A stretch of 64,000 bases of DNA from PALSA-600 sp963842335 (GCA_963842335.1 CAWJGF010000003.1:62001-126000), one strand, 5' to 3'. Shown: positions 50,801 through 60,376, counted from the first letter of the stretch. Numbers and translations: made by a program. Notes: generated by a model from the sequence alone, not told the origin.

Positions 50801-51502
50801 CTAACGACCGGCGACGAACACGTACTCGCGGCTGTCGTCGTCGAGCGGTTCCCCGCCGAACCCGCCGTAGAGGGCTTCCAGCCGCAGATCGGCGACGTCG
50901 ATCAGCCCCAGCCATTCGTTCTTGGTTGCCCACCAGAGCGACCCGGTTCCGCCGTCGTCGAGGGTGACGTCGATCCGGCTATCGCTCACGCTGTAACGGT
51001 TCGTATGCGGCAACGGCATTCCGGGATTCGGGTCGGCGCGCCGGCCGTCGACGGCGGAAGCGATGTGATGGTCGAAGGCGAACGCGTTCCACGCGAAGCG
51101 GCCTTCAGGCCGAAGCGATGCCGCGACCCGCTCGAAGCAGCGGCGACGGTCCGCCCACGTAGGCAGATGCAGAAGCGACCGCCCAGGGCAGTAGATCAAG
51201 GCGGCCGGTTCGTCCAGCTGAAGCTCCCTCATGTCACCTTCGCGCAGGTCGAGCTCGACTCCCGCCTCAACCGCGCGCAGTCGTGCCTGCGCAAGCATCC
51301 CGGGCGAAGAGTCGATCCCGACTACTCGCCTGCCCGTCGCCTCAGCGACCGGGATCGCAACGCGGCCGGTGCCAACGGCAAGTTCGACCAGCGGTCCGTC
51401 AGCATCAAGGGCGAGGCCGACATAGAACGAGACATCACCGCCACGCTGCGGCGTCGATAGATCCTCGTACCGGTCTGCCCAAGAGTCGTACCAGCTCGAC
51501 AT
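50801..51502 (-). CDS. Class I SAM-dependent methyltransferase
   Basis: A 233-residue methyltransferase. The N-terminus MSSWYDSWADRYEDLS leads to motif I VELAVGTGRVAIPVAE, an acidic VVGIDSSPGMLAQA, and EGDMRELQL; RRCFERVAASLRPEGRFAWNAF follows. The C-terminal half (SLWWATKNEWLGLIDVADLRLEALYGGF) fits small-molecule rather than rRNA methyltransferases. Divergent from the nucleotidyltransferase-like gene with 15 bp between starts. Confidence 0.9.
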   Translation of the reverse strand: MSSWYDSWADRYEDLSTPQRGGDVSFYVGLALDADGPLVELAVGTGRVAIPVAEATGRRVVGIDSSPGMLAQARLRAVEAGVELDLREGDMRELQLDEPAALIYCPGRSLLHLPTWADRRRCFERVAASLRPEGRFAWNAFAFDHHIASAVDGRRADPNPGMPLPHTNRYSVSDSRIDVTLDDGGTGSLWWATKNEWLGLIDVADLRLEALYGGFGGEPLDDDSREYVFVAGR

Positions 51503-51511
51503 CGCAACACC

Positions 51512-51517
51512 AATCTA
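51512..51517 (-). promoter_or_regulatory. -10 hexamer for the 50.8-51.5 kb methyltransferase gene
   Basis: TAGATT on the minus strand, 9 nt before ATG 51502. It fills almost the whole 15-bp gap to the divergent gene. Confidence 0.45.
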
Positions 51518-51913
51518 GTGCGCAACCGCGAGGCGGCCGCGTGGCGGCGGGACTACGACAAGATTCGCGCGGCCCTGCTCGCCGTCGGGTGGCGGCATAC
51601 TCCGCTAGAGGACGACCTCGTGGGCACCCGATACCGCTGGCAAACCAGCGAGTTGGAGTTCACGTTCGTGGAGGAGCGCAACGGGACGGTCGTCGTCCCG
51701 ATCCCTGGGCGCGAAGTACCTTGGACAGCAGAGCCTCTCGGAGAGGACGAGCGCTCGCTATCAGGCGTGCGCGCCCGTGTCATCCCACTCGAGCTGCTTC
51801 GCGACGGAAAGCGGCGAGCGCGCGAAGCACCCGCGGAGGCGGCAAAGGACGTCGCTGATCTCGCCGCGCTCGCCGACGTCCAGCCACAGCTCGGCGACGT
51901 CGCCCACACGTGA
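51518..51913 (+). CDS. Nucleotidyltransferase-like fragment (AAD/LinB-type C-terminal part)
   Basis: A 131-residue product from GTG 51518. The strands (RYRWQTSELEFTFVEERNG, then PWTAEPLGEDERSLSGVRARVIPLELL and a KDVADLAAL helix) resemble the C-terminal half of aminoglycoside/lincosamide nucleotidyltransferase-like proteins; the N-terminal catalytic GSxxxGxxxxxSDxD part is missing. With no ribosome site and only 15 bp to the divergent gene, there is no room for that half, so it may be a truncated remnant or a shortened family. Assignment is tentative. Confidence 0.5.
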   Translation: MRNREAAAWRRDYDKIRAALLAVGWRHTPLEDDLVGTRYRWQTSELEFTFVEERNGTVVVPIPGREVPWTAEPLGEDERSLSGVRARVIPLELLRDGKRRAREAPAEAAKDVADLAALADVQPQLGDVAHT

Positions 51914-52079
51914 ACGGCGGAACGCGAATCGAGATTCTCGGCTTGGCCGGCGTTGCTCCTATGTCAAGGCGGGGCTCGCTTTCAGTGCGCCGAACATGAC
52001 CCACTAACACGCGTCGCCGGTGCCAGCGCCGTCGTCTGCGCCAGTGTTCACGGAGACACTCCGAACCGACGGCGAGCCG

Positions 52080-52085
52080 TAGGAT
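52080..52085 (+). promoter_or_regulatory. -10 hexamer for the glycosyltransferase gene
   Basis: TAGGAT, 8 nt before GTG 52094. Supports this start over longer in-frame openings. Confidence 0.5.
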
Positions 52086-52093
52086 GCGTCGGC

Positions 52094-52804
52094 GTGCTGC
52101 CGGTTGTCCAAGCATTCTGGTTCGGCCCGGTCTCGACGATGGAACGGTTGTCGGTCGCATCGTTCCTCGCGCATGGGCACGGAGTTCACGTCTACACGTT
52201 CGGTAAGCTCAGCGGGTTGCCCGCGGGGGCGGAGATCAAGGATGCGAGCGAGGTGCTTCCGCCCAGGTCTCGCTGGCGGCGCGCTGTCTACCGGGACAGC
52301 CGAGGATCGTTTTCGGGTTACTCGAACATGTTTCGGTACAAGCTCCTGCTTGAGCGAGGCGGCTGGTGGGTCGACCTCGACACCGTCTGCCTGCAACCGT
52401 TCGAGTTCGCGGACGACTACATCTTCGCGACCGAGCCGGATCAAACCCTCGGCAGCGCGGTTTTCCGGGTGCCCGCCGGCAGCGAGGTGATGGCGTACGC
52501 ATTCGAGAGGTGCCTCGCCATGGGCAAGGAGGGGCGGCGGTGGGGCGCGATGGGGCCTCGCTTGCTACGCGAAGCCGTCGAGTACTGTGGCCTCACCTCC
52601 TTCGCCGTCGATCCGAGCGTCTTCATGCCCGTCGACTGGCCGGACTGGAAGAGCTATCTCGACCCCAACCGAGACTGGGAGTTCCAGCCGCAGACGCGCG
52701 CGGTTCACCTTTGGAACTCGCTCTGGGTGAAGGATGGTCGCGACCGGAACGCAACCTATCCGGCCGCATGCCTCTATGAGACCCTCAAGAGTCGCTACCT
52801 CTGA
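52094..52804 (+). CDS. Glycosyltransferase with DXD sugar-binding motif (GT32-like)
   Basis: A 236-residue glycosyltransferase. FSGYSNMFRYKLLLERGGWWVDLDTVCLQP contains the DXD region used for nucleotide-sugar and metal binding; the opening VQAFWFGPVSTMERLSVASFLAHGH and the FATEPD segment match the short GT32/alpha-1,4-glycosyltransferase-like group, in which the acceptor is often a glycolipid or polysaccharide. No signal peptide; likely cytoplasmic. It stands apart from the sugar-import genes that follow on the other strand. Confidence 0.82.
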   Translation: MLPVVQAFWFGPVSTMERLSVASFLAHGHGVHVYTFGKLSGLPAGAEIKDASEVLPPRSRWRRAVYRDSRGSFSGYSNMFRYKLLLERGGWWVDLDTVCLQPFEFADDYIFATEPDQTLGSAVFRVPAGSEVMAYAFERCLAMGKEGRRWGAMGPRLLREAVEYCGLTSFAVDPSVFMPVDWPDWKSYLDPNRDWEFQPQTRAVHLWNSLWVKDGRDRNATYPAACLYETLKSRYL

Positions 52805-52929
52805 TCAGTCTCGTGATCTCCAGGTATCAGCGCTGCGCCTCCGCGGTTGGGCTTCGGCGGGCGATTGTCCACCGGGACGTCCACGGAGACCAGTTGCCCG
52901 ACGGGTCGAGGGAGCTTCGTCGGCGATGC

Positions 52930-52945
52930 GCGGGCTTACGCCCGC
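52930..52945. terminator. Hairpin between the glycosyltransferase and permease genes
   Basis: GCGGGC-TTAC-GCCCGC, a perfect 6-bp stem, 14 nt beyond the stop of the permease gene and after the convergent glycosyltransferase gene. It could end the ABC-operon transcript. Confidence 0.4.
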
Positions 52946-52959
52946 AGCAGCTGAGTTGG

Positions 52960-54221
52960 CTAGCGCCCGGAGCGGGCCTGGAGGCGAACCGCGACGGTGT
53001 CGAGCGTCACGGCGGCCAGGAGCACGAGGCCGGTGATGATGTAGATCCAGCCGTTCGACACGTTCAGCGTGTTCAGGCCGTTCTGGAGCGTCCCGATCAG
53101 CACGGCACCGAGCAGCGCGCCCCGCACCTCACCGCGGCCACCGAACAGGCTCACGCCGCCGATCACCGCCGAGGCGATTGCGTTGAGCAGTAGGTTGCCC
53201 GGCGGGAACGTCAGCGCCACCGAGTTCACCTGTGACGCGAAGATGATCCCGCCCAGGGCGGCCATCGCGCCGGAGATCATGAAGACGAGGACGCGAATGC
53301 GCGGCACGTTGATGCCGGCGCGGCGAGCCGCCTCGGCGTTCCCGCCGACGGCGTACACGTGACGTCCGAACGTCGTCCACTTGGCCAGGAACGTCAGGAG
53401 GATGAAGAAGATGATCACGATCACGCCCGAAAGTGGCAGGCCGAGTGACGTCGCGATCACCTTGCCATGGTTTGCGATCGCGACCGTGCCGAACGCGGCG
53501 ATGGCGATCCCGGCGGTCTTCACAGCGAACCCAGCCCAGTTCACCCTGGCGATCTGCGTGCCGCGGGCGGCGATCCGCTTGTACAAGATGCTGAGTGGGT
53601 ACAGCGCCGTGATGATCAACGCGACCAGATAGCCGCCGAGGTGGGAAAAGGCGTAGCTGTCGGTGTAGTTGATCCAGCGGTCCTGGATGATGATCGTGCC
53701 GCGTTGCTCGAGCTGGTTCAGGATCACGCCCTGCCAGATCAGGAAGCCGGCGAGCGTGACGACGAACGACGGCACGCCCACATAGGCAACGATCGACCCC
53801 TGAACGCCGCCGATCGCGGCGCACACGGCGACCGCGATCACCATCGCGAGGATGCCGTTCAGTTGGTGCCCGCTCCCCGGCAGTTGCAGCTCCGCCACGA
53901 CGAGCGCGCCGATGCCGGCGAGGTACCCGATCGACAGGTCGATCTCGCCGAGCAGAAGCACGAAGACCACGCCGAAGGAGAGCATCGCTGTGCCGGCCAT
54001 CTGGTTGATCAGATTGGTGAAGTTGACGGCCGTGAAGAAGTTCGTCGCCGTCAGCCCGAAGAGGATGACGACGAGGATCTCGCCGACGATGATCGGCCCC
54101 GAGCCGAGGTTGCCCGTTCTGACGTTGAACCAGGCCCGGTGGTACAGGCCGGCGAGGCCGCCCGGGACCTCGTCGGGCTCGGCGGGCTTCGGGGCGTCAG
54201 CGCCGACGACGTCGACGTCGG

Positions 54222-54225
<4 letters not shown>
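52960..54225 (-). CDS. Sugar ABC transporter permease (XylH/RbsC family)
   Basis: A 421-residue inner-membrane subunit of a BPD_transp_2-type sugar importer with about 10-12 helices. VFVLLLGEIDLSIGYLAGIGALV is the hallmark EIDLS motif of the ribose/xylose group, and NAEAARRAGINVPRIR, SAVIGGVSLFGGRGEVRGALLGA are the conserved cytoplasmic loop and C-terminal segments. It overlaps the ATPase gene by 4 nt. The larger N-terminal region and central insert fit XylH-type rather than RbsC-type members. Likely pentose importer. Confidence 0.93.
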
Positions 54226-55007
<782 letters not shown>

Positions 55008-55071
55008 CGTCAATAGTCGCGGTGGAGGCGCCCGAGAGGGCGCCTCCACCGCGGATCGTGCGTGATCCTAC

Positions 55072-56148
55072 TTAGTGGCAGTACTGCCTGAACGTACCAA
55101 CGCACACATCACTCCTCTTCAGGAACCCGTCCGTGAAGAGGCGCTTGTAGTTGGCCTTGGTGATCCAGATCACCGGTAGTGCATAGGTCGGCTCCGGATG
55201 CTTGCCGTTCGGCCTGGTGCCGTTCGTCTTCGGATGCTTGCCCTTGAGGAGCGCGACCGCAGCGTCTGCGGCGGCTTTCGCCTCGTTGGGCACGTACTTG
55301 TACACCGTGCCCGTCTGCCAGCCGGAGATGATGTTCTGGACACCGGCCACCGACGCATCCTGCCCGGAGAGCGGGAGCGGCTTCAGGTGCTTCGCCTTCA
55401 GATCGGCGATGACCGCACCGGCGATGTTGTCGTTCGCCGCCAGCACGCCCTGGATGTTGTTGTTCGTCTTGACGAGCATCTGGCTGAAGATGGTCGCCGC
55501 GTTGTTCGCGTCCCAGTCGGGAACGAACTGCTGCGGGCCCCTCTTGATCGCATGGGCCTTGAAGAGCGGATTGAAGACCGCGAGGTTGCCGGACTGGAAC
55601 CAGAATGCATTCTGGTCGGTCTGGCCGCCCCAGAGCTGGGCGACCGTGCCGCCCTTGTACGTCCCGTTCGCCTTCATCGCCTGGATGACACCGGCCGCCT
55701 GGGCTGCGCCAACCGCCTTGCCGTCGAAGGTCACGTACACGGATGCGCTACCGCCGGTCACCTGGCGGTCGTAGTCGATCGCCTTGCCGCCCTTCGAGGT
55801 GAAGAGCTTCTCGATCGACGCCGCGGAGCCGTTGTCGAGTGCGGTCTCGATGACGACCGTCGCGCCGGCAGCGATGCACGCCTGAGCTTGCGCCTTCTGC
55901 TTGAGCGGGTCGTTCAGCGCGTTGTTGATCGAGTACGTCACGCCTGCCGCCTTCAGTGCCTTCCCGATGTCAGGCTTGTCGAACTGCACCCAGCGGACGG
56001 ACGACTTCGTGTCAGGAAGCAGGACGCACACCTGCACGCTCGCCGCCTTCTTCGTCGAGTGGGCGGAAGCGGACGCGACGGCAATCGTCGCGATCGCACC
56101 AAGGGCGACGACAAGCAGCGCCGTCGACCAACTGAAAACCTTCTGCAC
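55072..56148 (-). CDS. Periplasmic-type sugar-binding protein (D-xylose type)
   Basis: A 358-residue exported solute receptor. Signal peptide: KVFSWSTALLVVALG then a hydrophobic segment to about residue 29. The mature part is a periplasmic-binding-protein type 1 fold: VCVLLPDTKSSVRWVQFDKP, CIAAGATVVIETALDN, DYDRQV, and LPLSGQDASVAGVQNIISGWQTGTVYK, the last close to XylF-type xylose receptors. It starts at GTG with GGGAG upstream. Divergent from the isomerase gene across 177 bp, a shared control region. Confidence 0.92.
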   Translation of the reverse strand: MQKVFSWSTALLVVALGAIATIAVASASAHSTKKAASVQVCVLLPDTKSSVRWVQFDKPDIGKALKAAGVTYSINNALNDPLKQKAQAQACIAAGATVVIETALDNGSAASIEKLFTSKGGKAIDYDRQVTGGSASVYVTFDGKAVGAAQAAGVIQAMKANGTYKGGTVAQLWGGQTDQNAFWFQSGNLAVFNPLFKAHAIKRGPQQFVPDWDANNAATIFSQMLVKTNNNIQGVLAANDNIAGAVIADLKAKHLKPLPLSGQDASVAGVQNIISGWQTGTVYKYVPNEAKAAADAAVALLKGKHPKTNGTRPNGKHPEPTYALPVIWITKANYKRLFTDGFLKRSDVCVGTFRQYCH

Positions 56149-56273
56149 TTGGACTCCCTTTCGTTGGTTTTCTGACCGGAGCTGAGCGCGCAGGGGGGTC
56201 AGGCCGCGCCGTTAGCCGATCGGGCGGAAGTTCTTGACCCGTCAACGCTCCCGTATCTCGGGCTCAGAGTCAA

Positions 56274-56285
56274 GTCTGAACAGAC
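56274..56285. promoter_or_regulatory. Candidate operator in the divergent pentose region
   Basis: GTCTG-AA-CAGAC, perfect 5-bp arms, about 28 nt upstream of the isomerase -10 hexamer. Its place between the importer and isomerase genes fits a repressor site for both. No regulator gene is in the window. Confidence 0.35.
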
Positions 56286-56312
56286 AATTAGACTCCGTCG
56301 AGCTGCGCAGGT

Positions 56313-56318
56313 TAGGCT
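56313..56318 (+). promoter_or_regulatory. -10 hexamer for the isomerase-xylulokinase operon
   Basis: TAGGCT, 7 nt before ATG 56326; leaderless pattern. Confidence 0.5.
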
Positions 56319-56325
56319 CAGGTGC

Positions 56326-57324
56326 ATGAAGACGAGCCTCGGCATCTGGGCATTTGGAGCCATGGCCACCCGGTTCAACCCGGGCGGCTACAAACCTGCC
56401 CTCGCGGGCGCGACCACCGCTGCCAAGGTGCGAACCGCGGTCGAAGGCCTCGGCGACCTGATGGACGACTACGAGTTCCACTACCCCCAGGAGCTCTCGC
56501 GCGACAACCTGGAGGAGGTTCAGGCCGCGCTCGAGGGCCACGGGATCTACTGCCTCGCGAGCGGGCTGCACCTCGATCCTCGCTTTGCGAAGGGTGGGTT
56601 CTCCTCGCCGGACGACGCGACGCGCCGGGCGGCGATCGATCTGACGTTCGAGGGAATCGATCTGGCCGGCGAGCTCGGCGCCCAGTTCATCATCTGGCCC
56701 GGGATCGAGGGCTACAACTATCCGTTCCAGACGCCGTACGCGTCCTCCTGGCGGCGCTTCATCGATGGGGTCGGCGAGGCTGCAACCCGGGCTCGTGAGC
56801 GGAATGTGACGCTGTTCCTCGAGCACAAGAACTCGGAGCCGGCGATGAAGATCCTCATGCGCAACATCGGCATGACGCTGCATGTGATCCACACGCTGCG
56901 CGCCCAGGGCATCGACAACGTGCAGGTCAACATGGACTGGCAGCACCTGATCATGAACGGCGAGAACCTCGCCGAGTACGCGGCGCTGCTCGCCGCAGAA
57001 GGGCTGCTCGGCCACCAGCACGCCAATTCGGGCTGGGGCACCTTCGACGACGACAACATGGTCGGCGCCACGGCGTTCATGGAGACGCTCGAGCTGGCGC
57101 TCGAACTACGCCGCGCGAACTACGGCGCGAACGGCGAGCGCCTCGGCTTCGACCTCTATCCCTACACCGAGGATGCCGTGGGGGCCGTGAAACGCTCGGT
57201 GCTGCAATGGAACTTCATCGACGGGGTCGCCGCGAAGATCGACGAGCCCGAGCTGCGCACGGCGCAGCAGGGAAAGGACGCAGTCCGCGCCTACGAGCTC
57301 GTCTACGCCGCACTCGGGGCGTGA
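56326..57324 (+). CDS. Xylose-isomerase-like TIM barrel sugar isomerase
   Basis: A 332-residue TIM barrel of the AP-endonuclease-2/xylose isomerase superfamily, shorter than classical XylA (~390). Likely metal ligands are the Glu in FLEHKNSEP, the Asp in VNMDWQHL, the His in GHQHANSGWG and the Asp in FDLYPYTED. GAQFIIWPGIEGYNYPFQTPY and the preserved HQHAN motif resemble the variant xylose/rhamnose isomerases found beside xylulokinase in actinobacteria. Translationally coupled to xylB (GTGA). Converts the imported aldose to ketose, probably D-xylose to D-xylulose. Confidence 0.87.
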   Translation: MKTSLGIWAFGAMATRFNPGGYKPALAGATTAAKVRTAVEGLGDLMDDYEFHYPQELSRDNLEEVQAALEGHGIYCLASGLHLDPRFAKGGFSSPDDATRRAAIDLTFEGIDLAGELGAQFIIWPGIEGYNYPFQTPYASSWRRFIDGVGEAATRARERNVTLFLEHKNSEPAMKILMRNIGMTLHVIHTLRAQGIDNVQVNMDWQHLIMNGENLAEYAALLAAEGLLGHQHANSGWGTFDDDNMVGATAFMETLELALELRRANYGANGERLGFDLYPYTEDAVGAVKRSVLQWNFIDGVAAKIDEPELRTAQQGKDAVRAYELVYAALGA

Positions 57325-58718
57325 CACAGGCCCTCATCGGGCTGGACGTCGGCACGACCGGCGTCAAGGGCATCGCAATCGCGCACGACGGACGCGTGCT
57401 GGCCTCAGTCTCCGAGGAGTACGCGCTCTCGACGCCACAGCCAGGCTGGGCCGAGCAGGATCCCGAAGACTGGTGGCGCGCGTCGCAGGCGTGCCTCGCG
57501 CGGCTGCCGGACGGGCCGATCGGGCTCTCCGGCCAGATGCACGGCCTCGTCGTGCTCGACGCAGACGACCGCGTCATTCGTCCGGCGATCCTCTGGAACG
57601 ACCAGCGGACCGCGGCCGAGTGCGCAGAGATCGAGACGAGGGTCGGGCTCAGCCGGTTGATCGAGCTGACCGGCAACCGCGCGCTCACGGGCTTCACAGC
57701 GCCGAAGCTCCTGTGGCTGCGACGGCACGAGGCCGCCGCGTATGACCGCATCCGGCACGTGCTGCTACCGAAGGACTACGTTCGGTTCAGGCTGACCGGC
57801 GAGCGTGCGATCGATGTGGCCGATGCGTCGGGAACGCTCCTCTTCGACGTCGCCGGGCGACGCTGGTCGGCCGAGGTCTGCGAGGCGCTCGAGATCCCAC
57901 TGGAGTGGCTGCCCGAGGCGCACGAGTCGACGGAGATCGCCGGCGCGGGTGATCAGGCCGCGGCGGCGCTCGGCGTCGGCATCGCGAGCCCTGGGCCGGT
58001 GTCGATCGTGCTCGGCACCTCCGGCGTCGTCTTCGGCGTGCTGCCGGCGTATGCGCCCGACCCGCAGGCGCGCGTGCACGTCTTCTGTCACGCCGTGCCG
58101 GGGACGTGGCACGCGATGGGGGTCATGTTGAGCGCCGCCGGGTCGCTCGCCTGGCTGCGCCACGCCGTCGGCGGCGACTACGCGACCCTCGACGAGGAGG
58201 CGGCCCGCTGGTCGCCCGGCACGGAGGGCTTGCTGTTTGCGCCGTACCTCTCGGGGGAGCGCACCCCGCACGCCGATCCCGACGCGCGCGGAGCGTTCAC
58301 CGGCCTCTCGCTCCGGCACGACCGCGGCGCGCTCGCCCGTGCGGTGCTCGAAGGTGTTGCCTACGGCCTGCGCGACTCGCTCGAGTTGCTGCGTTCGCTC
58401 GGCGTCCGCCCCGAGCTCGGCCGCGCGTCGGGCGGCGGAGCGGCGAGCGACCTGTGGCTGCGGATCGTCGCCTCCGTGCTCGGCTTGCCGCTCGAGCGCA
58501 CCGAGTCCGAGGAAGGCTCGGCGTTCGGCGCGGCGCTCCTCGCCGGTGTGCGCACAGGCGTCTTCCGGGACGCAGCGGACGCGGTCGCCCGGTGTGTTCG
58601 CGTCCGCGACCGGATCGAGCCCGACCCAGAGTGGTCGGCCGCATACGAGCGCGGCTACGCGCGCTACCGGCTCCTCTACCCCACCCTGCAATCGCTCGAG
58701 GACGCAACCCCGGCCTGA
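57321..58718 (+). CDS. xylB: Xylulokinase (FGGY family)
   Basis: A 465-residue FGGY carbohydrate kinase that phosphorylates D-xylulose. The N-terminal GLDVGTTGVKGIAI is the ATP-phosphate loop; SGQMHGLVVLD and AILWNDQRT are xylulokinase markers; the catalytic-base Asp lies in VADASGTLLFDV. The C-terminal half has GTSGVVFG, PYLSGERTPHADPDARGAF and ASGGGAASDLWLRI. It begins inside the stop of the isomerase gene and completes the import-isomerise-phosphorylate pentose route. Confidence 0.94.
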   Translation: MTQALIGLDVGTTGVKGIAIAHDGRVLASVSEEYALSTPQPGWAEQDPEDWWRASQACLARLPDGPIGLSGQMHGLVVLDADDRVIRPAILWNDQRTAAECAEIETRVGLSRLIELTGNRALTGFTAPKLLWLRRHEAAAYDRIRHVLLPKDYVRFRLTGERAIDVADASGTLLFDVAGRRWSAEVCEALEIPLEWLPEAHESTEIAGAGDQAAAALGVGIASPGPVSIVLGTSGVVFGVLPAYAPDPQARVHVFCHAVPGTWHAMGVMLSAAGSLAWLRHAVGGDYATLDEEAARWSPGTEGLLFAPYLSGERTPHADPDARGAFTGLSLRHDRGALARAVLEGVAYGLRDSLELLRSLGVRPELGRASGGGAASDLWLRIVASVLGLPLERTESEEGSAFGAALLAGVRTGVFRDAADAVARCVRVRDRIEPDPEWSAAYERGYARYRLLYPTLQSLEDATPA

Positions 58719-58818
58719 CCCGAAGCCACGGCGAGCGCCGGGGTGCAAGCCACGGGCGGTGGCATTCGGACTGGTGGTCGGAGTGGCGACTTAGGCGGTG
58801 TCCTCCCGTCCCACGGCC
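58719..58818. other. Start of a 332-bp gene-free stretch
   Basis: Between xylB and the convergent CorC/HlyC gene. Nothing is seen here up to 58818; the rest of the gap holds the two 42-bp repeats and a 13-bp tandem repeat listed separately. Confidence 0.5.
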
Positions 58819-58860
58819 GGTGCCAGGCACCTACAGGAGACTGTGAATTCTCATCCACAG
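58819..58860 (+). repeat. 42-bp intergenic repeat with GGTGCC-A-GGCACC core, copy 1
   Basis: A perfect 6-bp inverted repeat around one A, then a conserved tail ending TCCACAG. Copy 2 lies 88 bp further and has the same length. Confidence 0.7.
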
Positions 58861-58906
58861 ACAAGAGAAATCCCTGCAGCAGAGCCGTTCGGTCCGGGAC
58901 ATGTCT

Positions 58907-58948
58907 GGTGCCAGGCACCGTTACCGGAGGGTGACGATTCGTCCACAG
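58907..58948 (+). repeat. 42-bp intergenic repeat with GGTGCC-A-GGCACC core, copy 2
   Basis: The same 13-bp palindrome followed by a matching tail (GGAG, GTGA, ATTC, TCCACAG in the same register). Both copies are in direct orientation. Confidence 0.7.
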
Positions 58949-58995
58949 TGCGGACGGTGAGCGCCCTGTGTTCGGGCGCGCTGGTGGTGCGAGAG

Positions 58996-59046
58996 GGCTA
59001 GGGTCGAGGGCTAGGGTCGAGGGCTAGGGTCGAGGACTAGGAGTCG
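58996..59046 (+). repeat. 13-bp tandem repeat (GGCTAGGGTCGAG)
   Basis: Three exact tandem units followed by a degenerate fourth, running up to the stop of the convergent gene. A simple expansion, possibly length-variable between strains. Confidence 0.75.
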
Positions 59047-59050
59047 GGCG

Positions 59051-60376
59051 CTAGGAGTCGAGGTCGGCGGCGTCTGACGCCTCGTCGGCGTCCGGGGTGC
59101 GGGCGTGCCACGGCTGGAACGTGACGGTGAGGCGATCGATGCGCTGGCCCTCGACGGCGTCGACGTGGAAGCGCAGGCCCTCGTGCACCACCTCGTCCCC
59201 AGGGGCAGCCGTGCGGCCGAGAAGCCCGAAGACGAAGCCCGCGACCGTGTGGTAGTCCTCGTGGGGCAGGTCGCACTCGAAGCGGCCGTTGAAGTCGTCG
59301 ATCGGGAAGGTGCCGTCGATCCGGATCGTATCGGCGTCGACGCGCTCGACCGTCTCGTCGGGCAGGTCGAACTCGTCCTCGATCTCGCCGACGATTTCCT
59401 CGAGCAGGTCCTCGAGCGTGACGATGCCCTCCATCGAGCCGTACTCGTCGATCACGACCGCGAGGTGCTGGTTCGTGCGCCTGAACTCGGTCAAGAGCGC
59501 CGCGAGCTCCTTCGTCTCAGGAACCATGTAGGCCGGTCGGACGAGCTCCTCCATCTTCACCGCGGCGATCCCGTTCGCGTGCATCGCGACGATCAGGTCG
59601 CGGATGTGGAGAACGCCGACGATGTCGTCGAGCGAGTCGCGATAGACCGGATAGCGCGTGTACGGCGACTCGAGCACCGCCTGCAACGCCTCCGGGGCGG
59701 GCAGCGCGATCGAGATCGCGATCACCTCCGGCCGCGGCACCATCACCGCGGAGACCTCCTTGTCGGCGAAGTCGAAGACCTTGTAGAGCATCTCCTGCTC
59801 ACCGTGCTCGATCTCACCCTGTTCCGCCGAGCTCGAGAGAAGCATGCGCAACTCGGCTTCCGAGTGCGCCTCGTGCTCGGCTCCCGGCGGCTCCAGCCCA
59901 AGCCCGCGCAGGATCAACGTCGTCGATGACTGGAGCAGCCAGATGAGCGGCCGCAGACCGATGAAGAACCAGCGCACCGGCGTCGAGACGGCGAGCGCTG
60001 TCCGCTCGGGATGGCCGAGCGCGATGCCCTTCGGCACGAGCTCCCCGATCACAACGTGCAGATAGGTGACGATCAGGAGCGCGAGAAGCACAGCGAGGAA
60101 CGAGGCCATCACCGCATCCAGCTTGTGCGCGAGCACCTGTTCGCCGAGCGCACCGATCGCAAGGCTCGACACGGTCACGCCGAGTTGCATCGCCGAGATG
60201 AAGCGCGGCGGGTCAGCGGTGATGCGCAGCACTGCGCGGGCGCGCTTGTTCCCCTGATGCTCGAGCTCCATGATCCGCGTCCGGCGCGAGGTCACCAGGC
60301 CGTACTCGGCTGCCACGAAGAACGCGTTCAGGAGAATGAGGCCCAGCAGGGCCGCCAGCTCGAGACCGAAAGTCAC
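59051..60376 (-). CDS. CNNM/CorC-HlyC family membrane protein with CBS pair
   Basis: A 441-residue inner-membrane protein of the CNNM (DUF21) type, linked to magnesium or cobalt efflux. The order is: N-terminal DUF21 with 3-4 helices (NAFFVAAEYGLVTSRRTRI, then SSLAIGALGEQ), a CBS pair (VMVPRPEVIAISI, RYPVYRDSLDDIVGVLHIRDL; HLAVVIDEYGSMEGIVTLEDLLEEIVGEI) and a C-terminal CorC_HlyC domain (DGTFPIDDFNGRF). All conserved blocks are present. Start GTG. Divergent from the radical SAM gene. Confidence 0.93.
   Translation of the reverse strand: MTFGLELAALLGLILLNAFFVAAEYGLVTSRRTRIMELEHQGNKRARAVLRITADPPRFISAMQLGVTVSSLAIGALGEQVLAHKLDAVMASFLAVLLALLIVTYLHVVIGELVPKGIALGHPERTALAVSTPVRWFFIGLRPLIWLLQSSTTLILRGLGLEPPGAEHEAHSEAELRMLLSSSAEQGEIEHGEQEMLYKVFDFADKEVSAVMVPRPEVIAISIALPAPEALQAVLESPYTRYPVYRDSLDDIVGVLHIRDLIVAMHANGIAAVKMEELVRPAYMVPETKELAALLTEFRRTNQHLAVVIDEYGSMEGIVTLEDLLEEIVGEIEDEFDLPDETVERVDADTIRIDGTFPIDDFNGRFECDLPHEDYHTVAGFVFGLLGRTAAPGDEVVHEGLRFHVDAVEGQRIDRLTVTFQPWHARTPDADEASDAADLDS

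Noticed and set aside
56380..56400. tRNA T-loop-like GGTTCAACCCGGGC
   Set aside because: It lies inside the isomerase coding region and no acceptor or anticodon arms can be placed around it.
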